A stretch of DNA of 59,354 nt from Halobellus clavatus (GTDB lineage Archaea; Halobacteriota; Halobacteria; Halobacteriales; Haloferacaceae): NCBI RefSeq assembly GCF_900107195.1, contig NZ_FNPB01000017.1, positions 1 to 59,354 on the forward strand, in the 5' to 3' direction. The position numbers and the translations under genes were made by a program. Numbering within the stretch: the first letter of the stretch is position 1; every line of letters starts with the position of its first letter. The notes below the pieces were generated by a model. The model was not told the origin of the DNA and searched no databases. It saw only the letters and a list, made by a program, of their open reading frames with translations. This document shows, piece after piece, positions 16,540 through 25,150 of the stretch.

Positions 16540-17069
16540 CAGTCGTCCCGACCCACGTCGACGTTGAGTTCGTCGCGAAGTTCCGCGATCCGGCGCTCCA
16601 TCGTGCCGACCATATCGTCGTTTTCCATCGGTTCCAGCGGCGCGCCGGTCTCGGGGCACTGGAAGCCTTGCTCCATCGCCTCCGAGAACTCGAAGCGGAT
16701 CCCGGCGGGTTCAGAGAGGTAGAACTCGTGGGTCCGCTCGTACTCGAGGCGCTCTTCGAGCGCGTCCAGCAGCCGTTCCATCTCCTCGCGGAGGTTCTCG
16801 GGAATATTCTCGTAGTGGAACGTCCAGAGGTAGGTGAGCCATCCGGAGTCCTCGTCGCGGACTCGACGGTACTCCGCCAGATCGTTCTCGTAGAGAATGA
16901 AGAGTGCCCGCCGGACGTCGTTGAGTTCGAGACCCAGTTCCTCTGCGAGCTCCTCGTCGGTCACCTCGCCATCGGGGGGTGCCGCGGCCACCGGCATCCC
17001 CGTCGGTCCGACCAGCTCGTGGAGGTACTTCTGGATGACAGGGTCGTTCAGCAGCTCCTCAAAAGCCAT
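16539..17069 (-). CDS. tfe: transcription initiation factor E, alpha subunit (TFE)
   Basis: This 176-residue general transcription factor has an N-terminal winged helix (about 1-85, including DEELAEELGLELNDVRRALF) and a helical hinge (88-112). TFE stabilises the open complex with TBP and TFB. The C-terminal region aligns with a zinc ribbon, but three of the four ligand positions are not Cys: FYLSEPAGIRF has S119 and A122 and QCPETG has C138 and T141. The fold may be kept without zinc. It heads the TFE-DUF2110-DUF5803 cluster. Confidence 0.93.
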   Translation of the reverse strand: MAFEELLNDPVIQKYLHELVGPTGMPVAAAPPDGEVTDEELAEELGLELNDVRRALFILYENDLAEYRRVRDEDSGWLTYLWTFHYENIPENLREEMERLLDALEERLEYERTHEFYLSEPAGIRFEFSEAMEQGFQCPETGAPLEPMENDDMVGTMERRIAELRDELNVDVGRDD

Positions 17070-17142
17070 TACACACAGTTGCGCCGCTCAGTCGTTTCAA
17101 AGTTGCGGATGGCCGGGGCGACGTCATCGCTCGCTTCGCGGG

Positions 17143-17745
17143 CTACTCAGTGACGTCGTTCGCGCCGCCGTCGGCGTCGGTTCCGCCGGGATCGTCACCG
17201 TCACCGAACGCGTCGGCGTCGACGACGCGCTTCCCGGAGGCCTGCGGGAGCACTCGTCTGTCTGCGTCGGGCCATTCCTGTTCCAGTTCCCGGCCCTCGA
17301 AGAGCCGGTCCAGGAAGACTGCGAGCCCGGCCACCTCGGAGTGTGGTTGGTTCGTGACGCCGACGTTCCAGTCGGCGGCCTCGTACACCTCGAATGGGAC
17401 CTTCTCCCCGCCGACGACGACGAGTACCGGTTCGTCGCGATGGGCTCTCCGGACTTCGGCCTCGACGTCCTGGATCCGCTCCCCGTACATCGTCAGGTGG
17501 ACGATGACGCCCTCCCACTCGCTGATCGTCCCGTCCAACGCCGCGGTTCGCTCGACGGCGAATTGGCCGCCGAACCGTCCGGTGATGTCTTCGACCGTTT
17601 CCTCGGACTGGCTGGCGTTGTCGGGGAAAATCACCCGGTCGGCGCCGAGTGCCCGAGCCGTGAGCCCCACGTGGGTCGTCATCCGATCGTCCCGTCCGGG
17701 CCGGTGGCCGTACCGGAGGACGGCCACCTCCGATTCGTCGTGCAT
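17143..17745 (-). CDS. trm56: tRNA (cytidine(56)-2'-O)-methyltransferase
   Basis: This 200-residue SPOUT-type methyltransferase of the archaeal aTrm56 family methylates the ribose of C56 in the T-loop of tRNAs. Recognisable blocks are VAVLRYGHRPGRDDRMTTHV at the start, IVHLTMYGER (about 81-90), and the knot segment VLVVVGGEKVPFEVYEAADW with VGVTNQPHSEV. The last 30 residues are an acidic Gly/Asp-rich tail. It stands next to TFE. Confidence 0.93.
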   Translation of the reverse strand: MHDESEVAVLRYGHRPGRDDRMTTHVGLTARALGADRVIFPDNASQSEETVEDITGRFGGQFAVERTAALDGTISEWEGVIVHLTMYGERIQDVEAEVRRAHRDEPVLVVVGGEKVPFEVYEAADWNVGVTNQPHSEVAGLAVFLDRLFEGRELEQEWPDADRRVLPQASGKRVVDADAFGDGDDPGGTDADGGANDVTE

Positions 17746-17859
17746 ACCCGGGTCGAAACGGTGCGGGCGCTAAGGACCTTCGGATGGCCCGTCCCCCGTG
17801 GGCCGCGCGCTCGATCTGCGCGCCAGGTTCAAACGACCCTTTGAGCCTCCACGAAGCAC

Positions 17860-17866
17860 TTTATAT
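17860..17866 (+). promoter_or_regulatory. TATA element of the SIMPL lipoprotein gene
   Basis: TTTATAT lies about 23 bases before the ATG at 17886, supporting that start over in-frame codons further upstream. Confidence 0.55.
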
Positions 17867-17885
17867 CCCCCAACAGTCTTCGGGT

Positions 17886-18632
17886 ATGTCACGACGCACG
17901 CTCGGCATCGTCGCCGTCGTCGCACTGGTCCTCCTGGCCGGCTGTTCGGGCGCCCTCTCCAGTTCCGCCGCAGAGGCGCCGCAGTCACAGTCAGGGAGCA
18001 CGATCGAAGTCTCCGGATCCGGAAGCGCCAGCGGGCAACCGAACCACGCAGTCGTCCGCGTCGGCGTCATTGCCACCGCTGACGACGCCGTGACCGCCCG
18101 CCAGCGACTCGCCGAAAACGTCTCGCAGATGCGACAGGCGCTCTCCGAACTGGGGCTCACGGACGATCAGGTCACGACTCGACGGTACGACATCGGTCGC
18201 GATTACCGACCGCCGCGCAGGGACGGTGAAGAGCGGCAGATCCAGTACCGCGCGTCCCACGAGTTCGAGATCTCGCTCTCGGACGTCGATCGGGTCGGCT
18301 CGGTCATCGACACCGCGGTCAAGAACGGCGCGACGGACGTCGACGACGTCTCGTTCACGCTCTCGGCTGACCGCCGCAAAGAACTCGAACAGAGCGCACG
18401 CAAGTCGGCGATGACCGACGCCCGTCAGAAGGCCGAGACCGTCGCCGACTCCGCGAACCTCACGATCACCGGCGTCCACGTCGTTCGCGTCCAGCGGGAT
18501 TCGCCGCGCCCCCGCAGCCTCGAAGCCGCAGCTACGGCAACCGCCGGGGCGAACGTGGGGACCGACGTCGAGAGCGGTCCCGTGGACGTCGTGACGAACG
18601 TGGAAGTCGTGTACAACGCCACGGCCGCCTGA
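17886..18632 (+). CDS. SIMPL domain (DUF541) lipoprotein
   Basis: The 248-residue protein has a lipoprotein signal peptide with lipobox VLLAGC (Cys20), then a SIMPL/DUF541 domain from about residue 38: IEVSGSGSASGQPNHAVVRV at its start and RKSAMTDARQKAETVADSAN near 180. Members form periplasm-like oligomers in bacteria; the archaeal role is not known. It is probably anchored to the outer face of the membrane by a lipid. It stands alone between Trm56 (divergent) and the DUF2797 gene. Confidence 0.9.
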   Translation: MSRRTLGIVAVVALVLLAGCSGALSSSAAEAPQSQSGSTIEVSGSGSASGQPNHAVVRVGVIATADDAVTARQRLAENVSQMRQALSELGLTDDQVTTRRYDIGRDYRPPRRDGEERQIQYRASHEFEISLSDVDRVGSVIDTAVKNGATDVDDVSFTLSADRRKELEQSARKSAMTDARQKAETVADSANLTITGVHVVRVQRDSPRPRSLEAAATATAGANVGTDVESGPVDVVTNVEVVYNATAA

Positions 18633-18667
18633 TCGAACCCACCGCCGCCGGGTCCCGAACGGGACAC

Positions 18668-18675
18668 CTTTTATT
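18668..18675 (+). promoter_or_regulatory. TATA element supporting the GTG start of the DUF2797 gene
   Basis: CTTTTATT is centred about 26 bases before the GTG at 18698. In a leaderless setting this supports the GTG as the true start. Confidence 0.5.
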
Positions 18676-18697
18676 CGCTCACCGCGTAGCCATCAGC

Positions 18698-19531
18698 GTG
18701 CAGTTCGTCGGCTATGACACCAGCGATCCGGGGCTGTTCCTCAGCGACGCGGACAGTGCTGCAGCCGACGCAGAGAGCACGTCGCTCGCGACCGAAACTG
18801 ACGCAGAGCGTGCATCGCCCGCGTCTGTCGACTTCCTGTCGCTGGAACCCGGCACTGAACTCGCGTACACCCTCGGCGAGCGACACTGCGCCGGCGCCGT
18901 GACCGAGGACGGCCACCTCGCGTGCGCGGAGCCGACCGCGCCGCACTGCGCCCAGCACGCTTCCACGTGGGTCTGTGCGAAGTGCACCGGCACCTGTCTC
19001 AAAGACGAGATGGACTGCGTCGAACCGCACGCCATCTACCTCGCGGCGTTCGCGCCCGACGTGTTCAAAGTAGGCGTCACCAAGGAGTGGCGACTCGAGA
19101 CCCGTCTGCGCGAGCAGGGCGCGGACCGCGGCGCGCTGCTCGCGGTCGTCTCGGACGGTCGAATCGCCCGCGAGCGCGAGGCCGAGATCGCCATGGAGAT
19201 CTCCGACCGGATCCGCGTCCCCACCAAACGCGCCGGCCTCCACCGAGACGTCGACGAGACGGCGTGGAACGCGCTCCTGTCCGAGTTCGACGTCGACGCC
19301 GCCGACCGGTTCGACTTCGACTACGACCTGGGACTCACGGATCGGCCGGTCGCCGAGACGATCGCCACCGGCACCGTCCGTGGGGTGCAGGGGCGCCTGC
19401 TCGTCCTCGATCACGCCGGGAGCACGTACGCGGTCGACCTCCGGGATCTCGTCGGGCACGAGGCCGCGCCGGAAGCCACGACGCGCGACGTACAGGCGAG
19501 CCTCGGCGCGTGGGGCGAACCGACCCGATAA
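18698..19531 (+). CDS. DUF2797 family protein with Cys-rich zinc-binding segment
   Basis: The 277-residue protein starts at GTG. It has a Cys/His-rich stretch (about 68-108, with HCAGAV, PHCAQHAS and WVCAKCTGTC) that probably binds zinc, followed by the DUF2797 core YLAAFAPDVFKVGVTKEWRL and a REQGAD block. DUF2797 is distantly like GIY-YIG folds and its function is unknown. An acidic linker occupies residues 15-45. Confidence 0.82.
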   Translation: MQFVGYDTSDPGLFLSDADSAAADAESTSLATETDAERASPASVDFLSLEPGTELAYTLGERHCAGAVTEDGHLACAEPTAPHCAQHASTWVCAKCTGTCLKDEMDCVEPHAIYLAAFAPDVFKVGVTKEWRLETRLREQGADRGALLAVVSDGRIAREREAEIAMEISDRIRVPTKRAGLHRDVDETAWNALLSEFDVDAADRFDFDYDLGLTDRPVAETIATGTVRGVQGRLLVLDHAGSTYAVDLRDLVGHEAAPEATTRDVQASLGAWGEPTR

Positions 19532-19549
19532 TCGGCCCTGTTCGGATAT

Positions 19550-19577
19550 ACCCGGATTAAACGGTCTAAATCCGGGT
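19550..19577. terminator. 9-bp inverted repeat after the DUF2797 gene
   Basis: ACCCGGATT (19550-19558) and AATCCGGGT (19569-19577) are perfect complements with a 10-base loop. The hairpin starts 18 bases after the DUF2797 stop and ends 23 bases before the next TATA-like element (19601-19609). It may be a terminator or an operator for the DUF4382 gene. Confidence 0.45.
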
Positions 19578-19635
19578 GAATCCCGGGTCACGGCCGCCCC
19601 TTTACATACTCTTTCACCACCTGGTGTCGGATGTA

Positions 19636-20808
19636 ATGAACCGCAACGCAATCGCGAGTGTTCTCGTCGCGGCGCTGGTGCTGCTCGCCGGGTGTGCCGG
19701 CGGCCTCACCGGCTCGCCCGACGGGACCACAGCCACAGACAGCGCAGTGCAGTCGACCAGTGATGCGACGAGTGCCGGGACGGTGAACTTCTACGTCAGC
19801 GACGAACAGAACGCGATCGGCGACTTCGAGCATCTCAACGTCACGATCACGCGGGTCGGGCTCAAGCCCGCCGGCGAGGGTGACGACGAGGAGACTGACG
19901 ACGTTGCAGACGACGACGCCGACAGCGAGGACGCCGACGGCGAGCCCGTGAGCGACGAGAACGAGACCTCGTCCACGGCGACAGCCGAGACTGAGACGGA
20001 CGACGACTCGACGGATGATGCTGATTCCACCGAAGACGACGCTGATTCGACGGAAGACGGCGACGATGCGGCCGACGATGACTCCGAGGCGGAGGACAGC
20101 GACGCCGAGAGCGAGGAGTGGGTCGAATACGAGGTCGAGAACCGCACGGTCGACCTGACGGAACTCCAGGGCGCGAACGCGACGCAACTCGCCTCGTTCG
20201 ACGTCCCGAACGGCTCCTACGAGAAGGTGTTCGTCTACGTCTCGTCGGTGAACGGGACCCTGAAAGACGGGAGCGACCAGCGCGTGAAACTCCCCAGCGG
20301 GAAACTCCAACTGAACTCGGCGTTCACCGTCGGTAACGGCGAGGAGGTCGACTTCGTGTTCGACATCACCGCGTTCGAGGCCGGACAGAGCGGGAAGTAC
20401 ATCCTGAAGCCGGTCATCTCCGAGTCCGGCACCGACGTCGAGATCGACTCCGTCGACGACGACGAGAACGAATCTGACGAGCGCGAGGACGACGACCGAC
20501 CGACGGCCGCCGAACGCGCGCTGAACGCCAGTTTCACCGAGAACGTGACGCGCGGTGAGAACGCGACCCTCAGCGTGACCCGGAACGGAAGCGCGGTCGC
20601 GAACGCGTCGGTTTCAGTCAATGCGGAAGAGGTCGGAACGACCGCCGCCGACGGGACGATCACGATCGCCGTCCCCGAGAACGCCGAGGAACTCGAGGTG
20701 AGCGTCAGCAGGGACGAACTGGAAGCCGAAGTCGAGATCGACTTCGAATCCCGGTCCGGCTCTGACCCCGGAACCGAACCCGACGGCGGTCAGTCCGCGG
20801 CCGCCTGA
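19636..20808 (+). CDS. DUF4382 lipoprotein with long acidic insert
   Basis: The 390-residue lipoprotein has lipobox VLLAGC (Cys20) and a DUF4382 domain that starts TVNFYVSDEQNAIGDFEHLN (about 49-68). An 80-residue insert of almost pure Asp/Glu/Ser/Thr (about 80-160) splits it. The second half (about 165-275) resumes with VDLTELQGANATQLASFDVP. A C-terminal Ig-like beta domain (about 300-370) follows. It is probably surface-exposed; the function is unknown. The ATG at 19636 is chosen for the signal peptide. Confidence 0.85.
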   Translation: MNRNAIASVLVAALVLLAGCAGGLTGSPDGTTATDSAVQSTSDATSAGTVNFYVSDEQNAIGDFEHLNVTITRVGLKPAGEGDDEETDDVADDDADSEDADGEPVSDENETSSTATAETETDDDSTDDADSTEDDADSTEDGDDAADDDSEAEDSDAESEEWVEYEVENRTVDLTELQGANATQLASFDVPNGSYEKVFVYVSSVNGTLKDGSDQRVKLPSGKLQLNSAFTVGNGEEVDFVFDITAFEAGQSGKYILKPVISESGTDVEIDSVDDDENESDEREDDDRPTAAERALNASFTENVTRGENATLSVTRNGSAVANASVSVNAEEVGTTAADGTITIAVPENAEELEVSVSRDELEAEVEIDFESRSGSDPGTEPDGGQSAAA

Positions 20809-20832
20809 GTGATGCTGTCGTCGGGGACCGAC

Positions 20833-22512
20833 TCAGGCGTCGGGCGCGCCGTCTGATTCTCCGTCGGTACCTGAATCCCCACTTTCTGCCGATTCTTCGG
20901 CCGCTTCGGCGTCGTCCTCGGCATCCGGAGCGGCCGCGTCGCGGGTCGCGTTCGGCGCGTTTCGCTTGACGCTCTCGACGCCGTCGCGGGCGTTCCGTCG
21001 CTCGGCGTACCCCTGCCCAGAATCCGCGAGGATGTTGCCGTTCCGGTGGCGGAGTCGCCAGCGGTACTTGCCACCCTTGTCCTCGTAAATCTCGAAAGCG
21101 GCCTCACCGAGGTCTAGTACCCGCGCCTCCGGCGCGTACTCACGGATTCGATCGATCGCTTCGGCTGCGCCCCGCGCGTCGGCGTAGCCCTGACCGGAGT
21201 CTGCGAGGATGTCACCGTTCGGCGATTTGAGTCGCCACCGGGACTCGCCCGCTCGATCCTCGTAGCGCTCGAACGACAGCTCTTCGATCCCCTCACGGAT
21301 CCGATCGATCGCGCGTCTGGCATCGCGCCTGCGGGTGTACCCCTCGCCTGAGTCAGCGAGGATGTTGCCGTTCCGGTGGACGAGCCGCCAGCGCCAGGCA
21401 CCCGCCGCGTCGCGGTAGGTCTCGAACGCAGTCGGGTCGAATCGGAGGTAGTCCGCGCTCCCGGCGTAGTCTCTGATGCGCTCCATCGCCCGCTCGGCGT
21501 CGCGCTTTCGCGTGTATCCCTCGCTGCTCTCGGCGATCAGGTTCCCGTTCTCGTGTCTGAGCCGCCAGCGGTACTCGCCGCCGCGGTCCTCATAGAGTTC
21601 GAAGGCGGCCTGGCTCCCGACCTCCTCGACCGGTTCGAAGGACTCGTCCTCCGGCGCGAGTTCGGACTCGCTCTCGAGGAACAGCACATCCGCCCCGAGG
21701 GCGTTCCGCCGGACGCTCTGCATTCCCTTCTGGGCGTTGTGGCGCGCGGTGTACCCCTCACCGCTGCTCGCGATCAGATTGCCGTTCCGGTGGCGGAGTC
21801 GCCAGCGGTACTCCCCGCCTGCGTCCTCGTAGACCTCGAAGCGGGCGCTGCTGGACCGCAGTGACCGCAGTTGCGCCGCGAGGTCGGCCTCGTCGTCCTC
21901 GGCGACGGCCACGTCCGCACGGAGCCGATCGACCTCCTCGGCCAGTTCCGATTCGCGCTCGCGCAGTCGATCGATCGTGGCCTGCGCTTCGGCCTCGTCG
22001 ACGCCGGCGTCTTCGAGCGCTGCTCGAAGGTCCGCGACTTCCCCGCGCGACTCGTCGCGTTCCCGCTCGGCCATCTCCGTCGCGCTCGGCGTCAGCAGGG
22101 GAACGAGCACCCCACCGGCCGCGATTGCGGCCGTCCCCACTGCGTACAGACCGATGATCCCGAGCCAGTTACTCCGGGTCCACCCCGCCGGGAACACGAA
22201 CAGGAACCAGAACACTGCGACGAGACAGAGCACGAGACCGAGGTACGCGAGGCGGTTGGCTCGCTTCCGCAGCGGGAGCCGGATGACCGGGCCCGCGAGC
22301 GCTAATGCGAGTCCCGATCCGGCGAGGACGATCGCCCACTCCCTGAGCGGACTCGCGGTCCGGCTCGGCAAGAACAGGACGATCCCGACGACACCCAGTA
22401 GCACGCCGAGGACGAATATCCAGTACCCACGAACCTCGTCGGCGGTCTCCGGTCGACCGATCCCGGTCCGGTACCACTGTGGCAGCGTTCCGCTGGCGGA
22501 TTCATTCATCAT
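20833..22512 (-). CDS. membrane protein with five DUF1508 (YegP-like) repeats
   Basis: This 559-residue protein has about four transmembrane helices (about 28-150), a coiled coil (about 165-225, AERERDESRGEVADLRAALE onward), then five repeats of about 50 residues. Each repeat has the pattern F-E-x-Y-E-D-x-G-x-x-R-W-R-L-x-x-x-NGNIxADSGEGY, seen at roughly 227, 305, 363, 415 and 470. The tail is acidic. DUF1508 units are short beta-alpha modules usually found as one or two copies in small cytosolic proteins (YegP, HVO_2922). Tethering five to a membrane is unusual. It is convergent with the DUF4382 gene. Confidence 0.88.
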   Translation of the reverse strand: MMNESASGTLPQWYRTGIGRPETADEVRGYWIFVLGVLLGVVGIVLFLPSRTASPLREWAIVLAGSGLALALAGPVIRLPLRKRANRLAYLGLVLCLVAVFWFLFVFPAGWTRSNWLGIIGLYAVGTAAIAAGGVLVPLLTPSATEMAERERDESRGEVADLRAALEDAGVDEAEAQATIDRLRERESELAEEVDRLRADVAVAEDDEADLAAQLRSLRSSSARFEVYEDAGGEYRWRLRHRNGNLIASSGEGYTARHNAQKGMQSVRRNALGADVLFLESESELAPEDESFEPVEEVGSQAAFELYEDRGGEYRWRLRHENGNLIAESSEGYTRKRDAERAMERIRDYAGSADYLRFDPTAFETYRDAAGAWRWRLVHRNGNILADSGEGYTRRRDARRAIDRIREGIEELSFERYEDRAGESRWRLKSPNGDILADSGQGYADARGAAEAIDRIREYAPEARVLDLGEAAFEIYEDKGGKYRWRLRHRNGNILADSGQGYAERRNARDGVESVKRNAPNATRDAAAPDAEDDAEAAEESAESGDSGTDGESDGAPDA

Positions 22513-22611
22513 CGATCACAATAGAACAGACGCGGACTGCGTAATTATAGTTCGGGGAGCCCCGTCTCATCGCGGCCGCGGCGCTCGGCGTCGATGTGAT
22601 GTCGAATGAAT

Positions 22612-22918
22612 GGTGGACAGCGGGATTGCCCGGCGTTCCGGCACGGGGAATCCCGGTCGCCTCCTCCACCCCGCGATCCTCCGAGCGACGAACGTTCACC
22701 GGTCCGCTGCTCGCTTCCGCGCCTGACGGGCTGCCGGCGTCGAATCGCGGCGGACCGACCCTGCGGCCGGCGACCGCGAACCGCCGTCCCCGAAGGACGA
22801 GGTTTCTACGTTGGCTTCCGGGGCCCGCGTCGGTCTGACCGGACGCCCCCGGGTTCGGTCCCTGCTGAAGGCCAAATTGCAGGTGACGAGCAGGGCCTAG
22901 CTGCCCGACCTAGTCCAT
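22612..22918 (-). ncRNA. 7S signal recognition particle RNA
   Basis: Read on the minus strand the RNA begins near 22918 with GGACTAGGTCGGGCAGCTAG, characteristic of archaeal SRP RNA 5' domains. The SRP54-binding helix 8 is present as CGTCAGGCGCGG followed by AAGCGAGCAGCGG (about 22695-22730). The segment GGAAGCCAACGTAGAAACCT matches the helix 6 region known from Halobacterium 7S RNA. The 5' TGGAC and 3' GTCCA ends can pair as helix 1. The length of about 305 bases is typical. Exact ends are estimates. Its protein partner SRP19 is encoded at 42184. Confidence 0.92.
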
Positions 22919-22936
22919 CCCGAAATACACCGGGGC

Positions 22937-22945
22937 CACATAAGG
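22937..22945 (-). promoter_or_regulatory. TATA element of the 7S RNA gene
   Basis: On the minus strand CCTTATGTG is centred about 24-27 bases upstream of the inferred 5' end of the SRP RNA. The remaining bases 22946-23008 show nothing else. Confidence 0.5.
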
Positions 22946-23008
22946 GGCTTTCGACTCCGTGACCCCTCTGATCGCCGGACACCGTCAGGGTTCGGTGTCG
23001 TGCTGGGA

Positions 23009-23428
23009 TCAGTCCATCACGCCGCGCGCGAAGCCACCGGCGGCGGCCGTGACGACGGCCGTGCCGGTGACGACGAGCCAGCGGTGGTCCTCGATCCAGG
23101 CGTACTCCGCCGGGAAACTAAAGAGCAGCGTGGTGTCGATCGATATCGCCCACAGGACCGAGAACAACAGCATCGCGATCCCCGCCACGACCGCGAATCC
23201 CGCGAGCGTCACCGGGTCCGATCGCTCCTGGTCACCGGCGAGAAACACCACCACGTCGATCAGCGCGAGGACGCCGACGACCGAAACGCCGATCGGCCCG
23301 GCGGCGTAGTACTGGGCGACACCGCTACCCGGTGCGGATATCACTATCGCGGGCACGAATACGACGCCCGCGAGGAGGAGTGCGGCGACTGCACCCACCT
23401 TCGGAGCCAGCGAATCGAGAGCGACCAT
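23009..23428 (-). CDS. four-helix membrane protein, haloarchaeal
   Basis: The 139-residue protein consists almost wholly of four predicted transmembrane helices (about 10-30, 36-57, 68-90, 113-135) with short loops. The loop between helices 2 and 3 is acidic/basic (AGDQERSD). No catalytic motif was seen. The ATG at 23428 was chosen since helix 1 follows closely and the upstream in-frame part is Arg/Ser-rich and unlikely. It is divergent from the thiolase gene, about 95 bases apart. It resembles a DUF-type haloarchaeal family that I cannot name with certainty. Confidence 0.7.
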   Translation of the reverse strand: MVALDSLAPKVGAVAALLLAGVVFVPAIVISAPGSGVAQYYAAGPIGVSVVGVLALIDVVVFLAGDQERSDPVTLAGFAVVAGIAMLLFSVLWAISIDTTLLFSFPAEYAWIEDHRWLVVTGTAVVTAAAGGFARGVMD

Positions 23429-23522
23429 ACCGGATCTCGGACTGGTGGGTGTGTAAGCGCTTCGAGACCCGCCCGCCGGAGTGAAGGGAAACCGGTAAGC
23501 CACCGCCCGAACGTGTGCGACT

Positions 23523-24677
23523 ATGGAGCGCGTAGCAATCATCGGCGCGTCGATGACCCAGTTCGGGCAGCGCGAGGAGTGGATCCGCGGGCTGCTCGCG
23601 GAGGCCGGCGGCGCCTGTCTCCGCGACGCCGGGGTCTCGGCTGACGCCGTCGACCACCTGTACGTCTCGAATATGGCGAGCGGCGAGTTCGAGGGGCAAA
23701 CGGGCGTCCCGAACGCACTCGCACACGACCTCTCGGCGGTTCCCGCCTACACCGCTCGGATCGACCAGACCTCGTCGTCCGGCGGCGCTGGCGTGTACGC
23801 CGCCTGGCAGTCGGTCGCCTCGGGAGCCTCCGAGATGACGCTGCTCGTCGGCGGCGAGAAGATGACGCACCGCTCGACGTCGGAGGCGACAGACGTCATC
23901 GCGTCGCTGACGCATCCCGTCGAGTACAAACACGGCCTGACACTGCCCTCGTTCGCGGGGTTGACCGCGCGACACTACCTGGACACGTACGACGCCCCCC
24001 GGGAGTCGCTCGGCAAGGTCGCGGTGAAGAACCACCGCAACGGCATCGACAACCCACACGCGCAGTTCCGCAAGGAGGTCGACCTCGACACGGTGCTCGA
24101 CTCGCCGATCGTGGCCGACCCGCTTCGGCTGTATGACTTCTGCCCGATTACGGACGGCTCGGCGGCGCTCTTGCTCTGCCCGGAGTCGGTCGCCCGCGAG
24201 TATGCGGACGACTACGCCGTGATCACGGGCATCGGTGGCGCGACAGACACCCACGTCGTCCACGAGCGCGCTGATCCGACGACGATGGGCGGCGTCGTCA
24301 ACTCCGCGGAGGTGGCCTACGAGATGGCCGACGTCGGCCCCGACGACATCGACGTGGCGGAACTCCACGATATGTTCACCATCCTCGAATTCCTCCAGTC
24401 GGAGGATCTCGGCTTCTTCGAGAAGGGCGAAGGCTGGAAGGCCGTCGAGGAGGGCGTCACCGACCGGGACGGCGAACTCCCGATCAACACCTCCGGCGGA
24501 TTGAAATCGAAGGGCCATCCCCTCGGCGCGTCGGGGGTGGCGCAGGTGTACGAGATCTACAAACAGGTCCTCGGCGACGCGGGGCCGCGCCAGGTCGACG
24601 CCGAGACCGGCCTCGCCTGCAACGTCGGCGGGTTCGGGAACTGCGTGACGACGGCGATTCTGGAGGGACGACAATGA
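23523..24677 (+). CDS. haloarchaeal-type beta-ketothiolase, catalytic (alpha) subunit
   Basis: This 384-residue thiolase-fold protein has the usual motifs, except that the nucleophile Cys is replaced: DQTSSSGGAG has Ser84 where bacterial thiolases have Cys. The catalytic histidines are kept in VAELHDMFT (about 281) and GGLKSKGHPLGASG (about 332). A Ser-His-His triad with a separate OB-fold subunit is the published description of haloarchaeal beta-ketothiolases. It would condense acetyl-CoA with acyl-CoA for the mevalonate pathway, fatty-acid metabolism or polyhydroxyalkanoate synthesis. It overlaps the OB-fold partner gene by four bases. Confidence 0.88.
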   Translation: MERVAIIGASMTQFGQREEWIRGLLAEAGGACLRDAGVSADAVDHLYVSNMASGEFEGQTGVPNALAHDLSAVPAYTARIDQTSSSGGAGVYAAWQSVASGASEMTLLVGGEKMTHRSTSEATDVIASLTHPVEYKHGLTLPSFAGLTARHYLDTYDAPRESLGKVAVKNHRNGIDNPHAQFRKEVDLDTVLDSPIVADPLRLYDFCPITDGSAALLLCPESVAREYADDYAVITGIGGATDTHVVHERADPTTMGGVVNSAEVAYEMADVGPDDIDVAELHDMFTILEFLQSEDLGFFEKGEGWKAVEEGVTDRDGELPINTSGGLKSKGHPLGASGVAQVYEIYKQVLGDAGPRQVDAETGLACNVGGFGNCVTTAILEGRQ

Positions 24678-25093
24678 CCGACGAACACGACACGAACGGC
24701 GGTGAGGACGCCGACGACACCGACGGCGCCCCCGTGATGGAAGCGTACCGCTACCCCGACGGGAGCATCACCTACCCCGGCCATCCGTACGGGCCGGGTG
24801 GGCAGGAACCGACCGAGACGGTCGATCTCAGCGAGTACACCGCCGAGGTCGTCACCTGGACCACGTCCACGGCGACGCCCCCGGGCGTCCGCGAACCGAA
24901 CACGATCGCCATCGTCGAGTTCGACGTCGAGGGCGAACCCGTCCGCGCCATCGGGCAGGTCGCGAGCGAGACGATCGACATCGGCGACGACGTCCGGCCG
25001 GTGTACTGCGAGGAACTGCGGGACCCCGAGGCGGGGATCCGTGAACCCGCGAGCCAGGAGTGGGACGGCTTCCGGTTCGAACCGATCGAGTAA
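24674..25093 (+). CDS. OB-fold (DUF35) subunit of the beta-ketothiolase
   Basis: This 139-residue DUF35 protein is the partner of the thiolase just upstream (ATGA overlap). The C-terminal OB fold (about 50-138) contains TAEVVTWTTSTATPPGVREP and RAIGQVASETIDIGDDVRPV. The N-terminal rubredoxin-like zinc ribbon normal for DUF35 proteins has no cysteines here and is shortened to AYRYPDGSITYPGHPYGPGG. The first 20 residues are acidic. DUF35 proteins scaffold thiolase complexes in archaea. Confidence 0.85.
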   Translation: MTDEHDTNGGEDADDTDGAPVMEAYRYPDGSITYPGHPYGPGGQEPTETVDLSEYTAEVVTWTTSTATPPGVREPNTIAIVEFDVEGEPVRAIGQVASETIDIGDDVRPVYCEELRDPEAGIREPASQEWDGFRFEPIE

Positions 25094-25150
25094 CGACGCC
25101 GAGACCACCCGACACGCACGCTTTTCATCCCGCGGAATGTTGCCTCGCCT

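Noticed and set aside
22596-22962. Open frames of 80-118 codons on the plus strand
   Set aside because: They lie over the 7S RNA gene, whose conserved helix 8 and 5' domain explain the sequence better.
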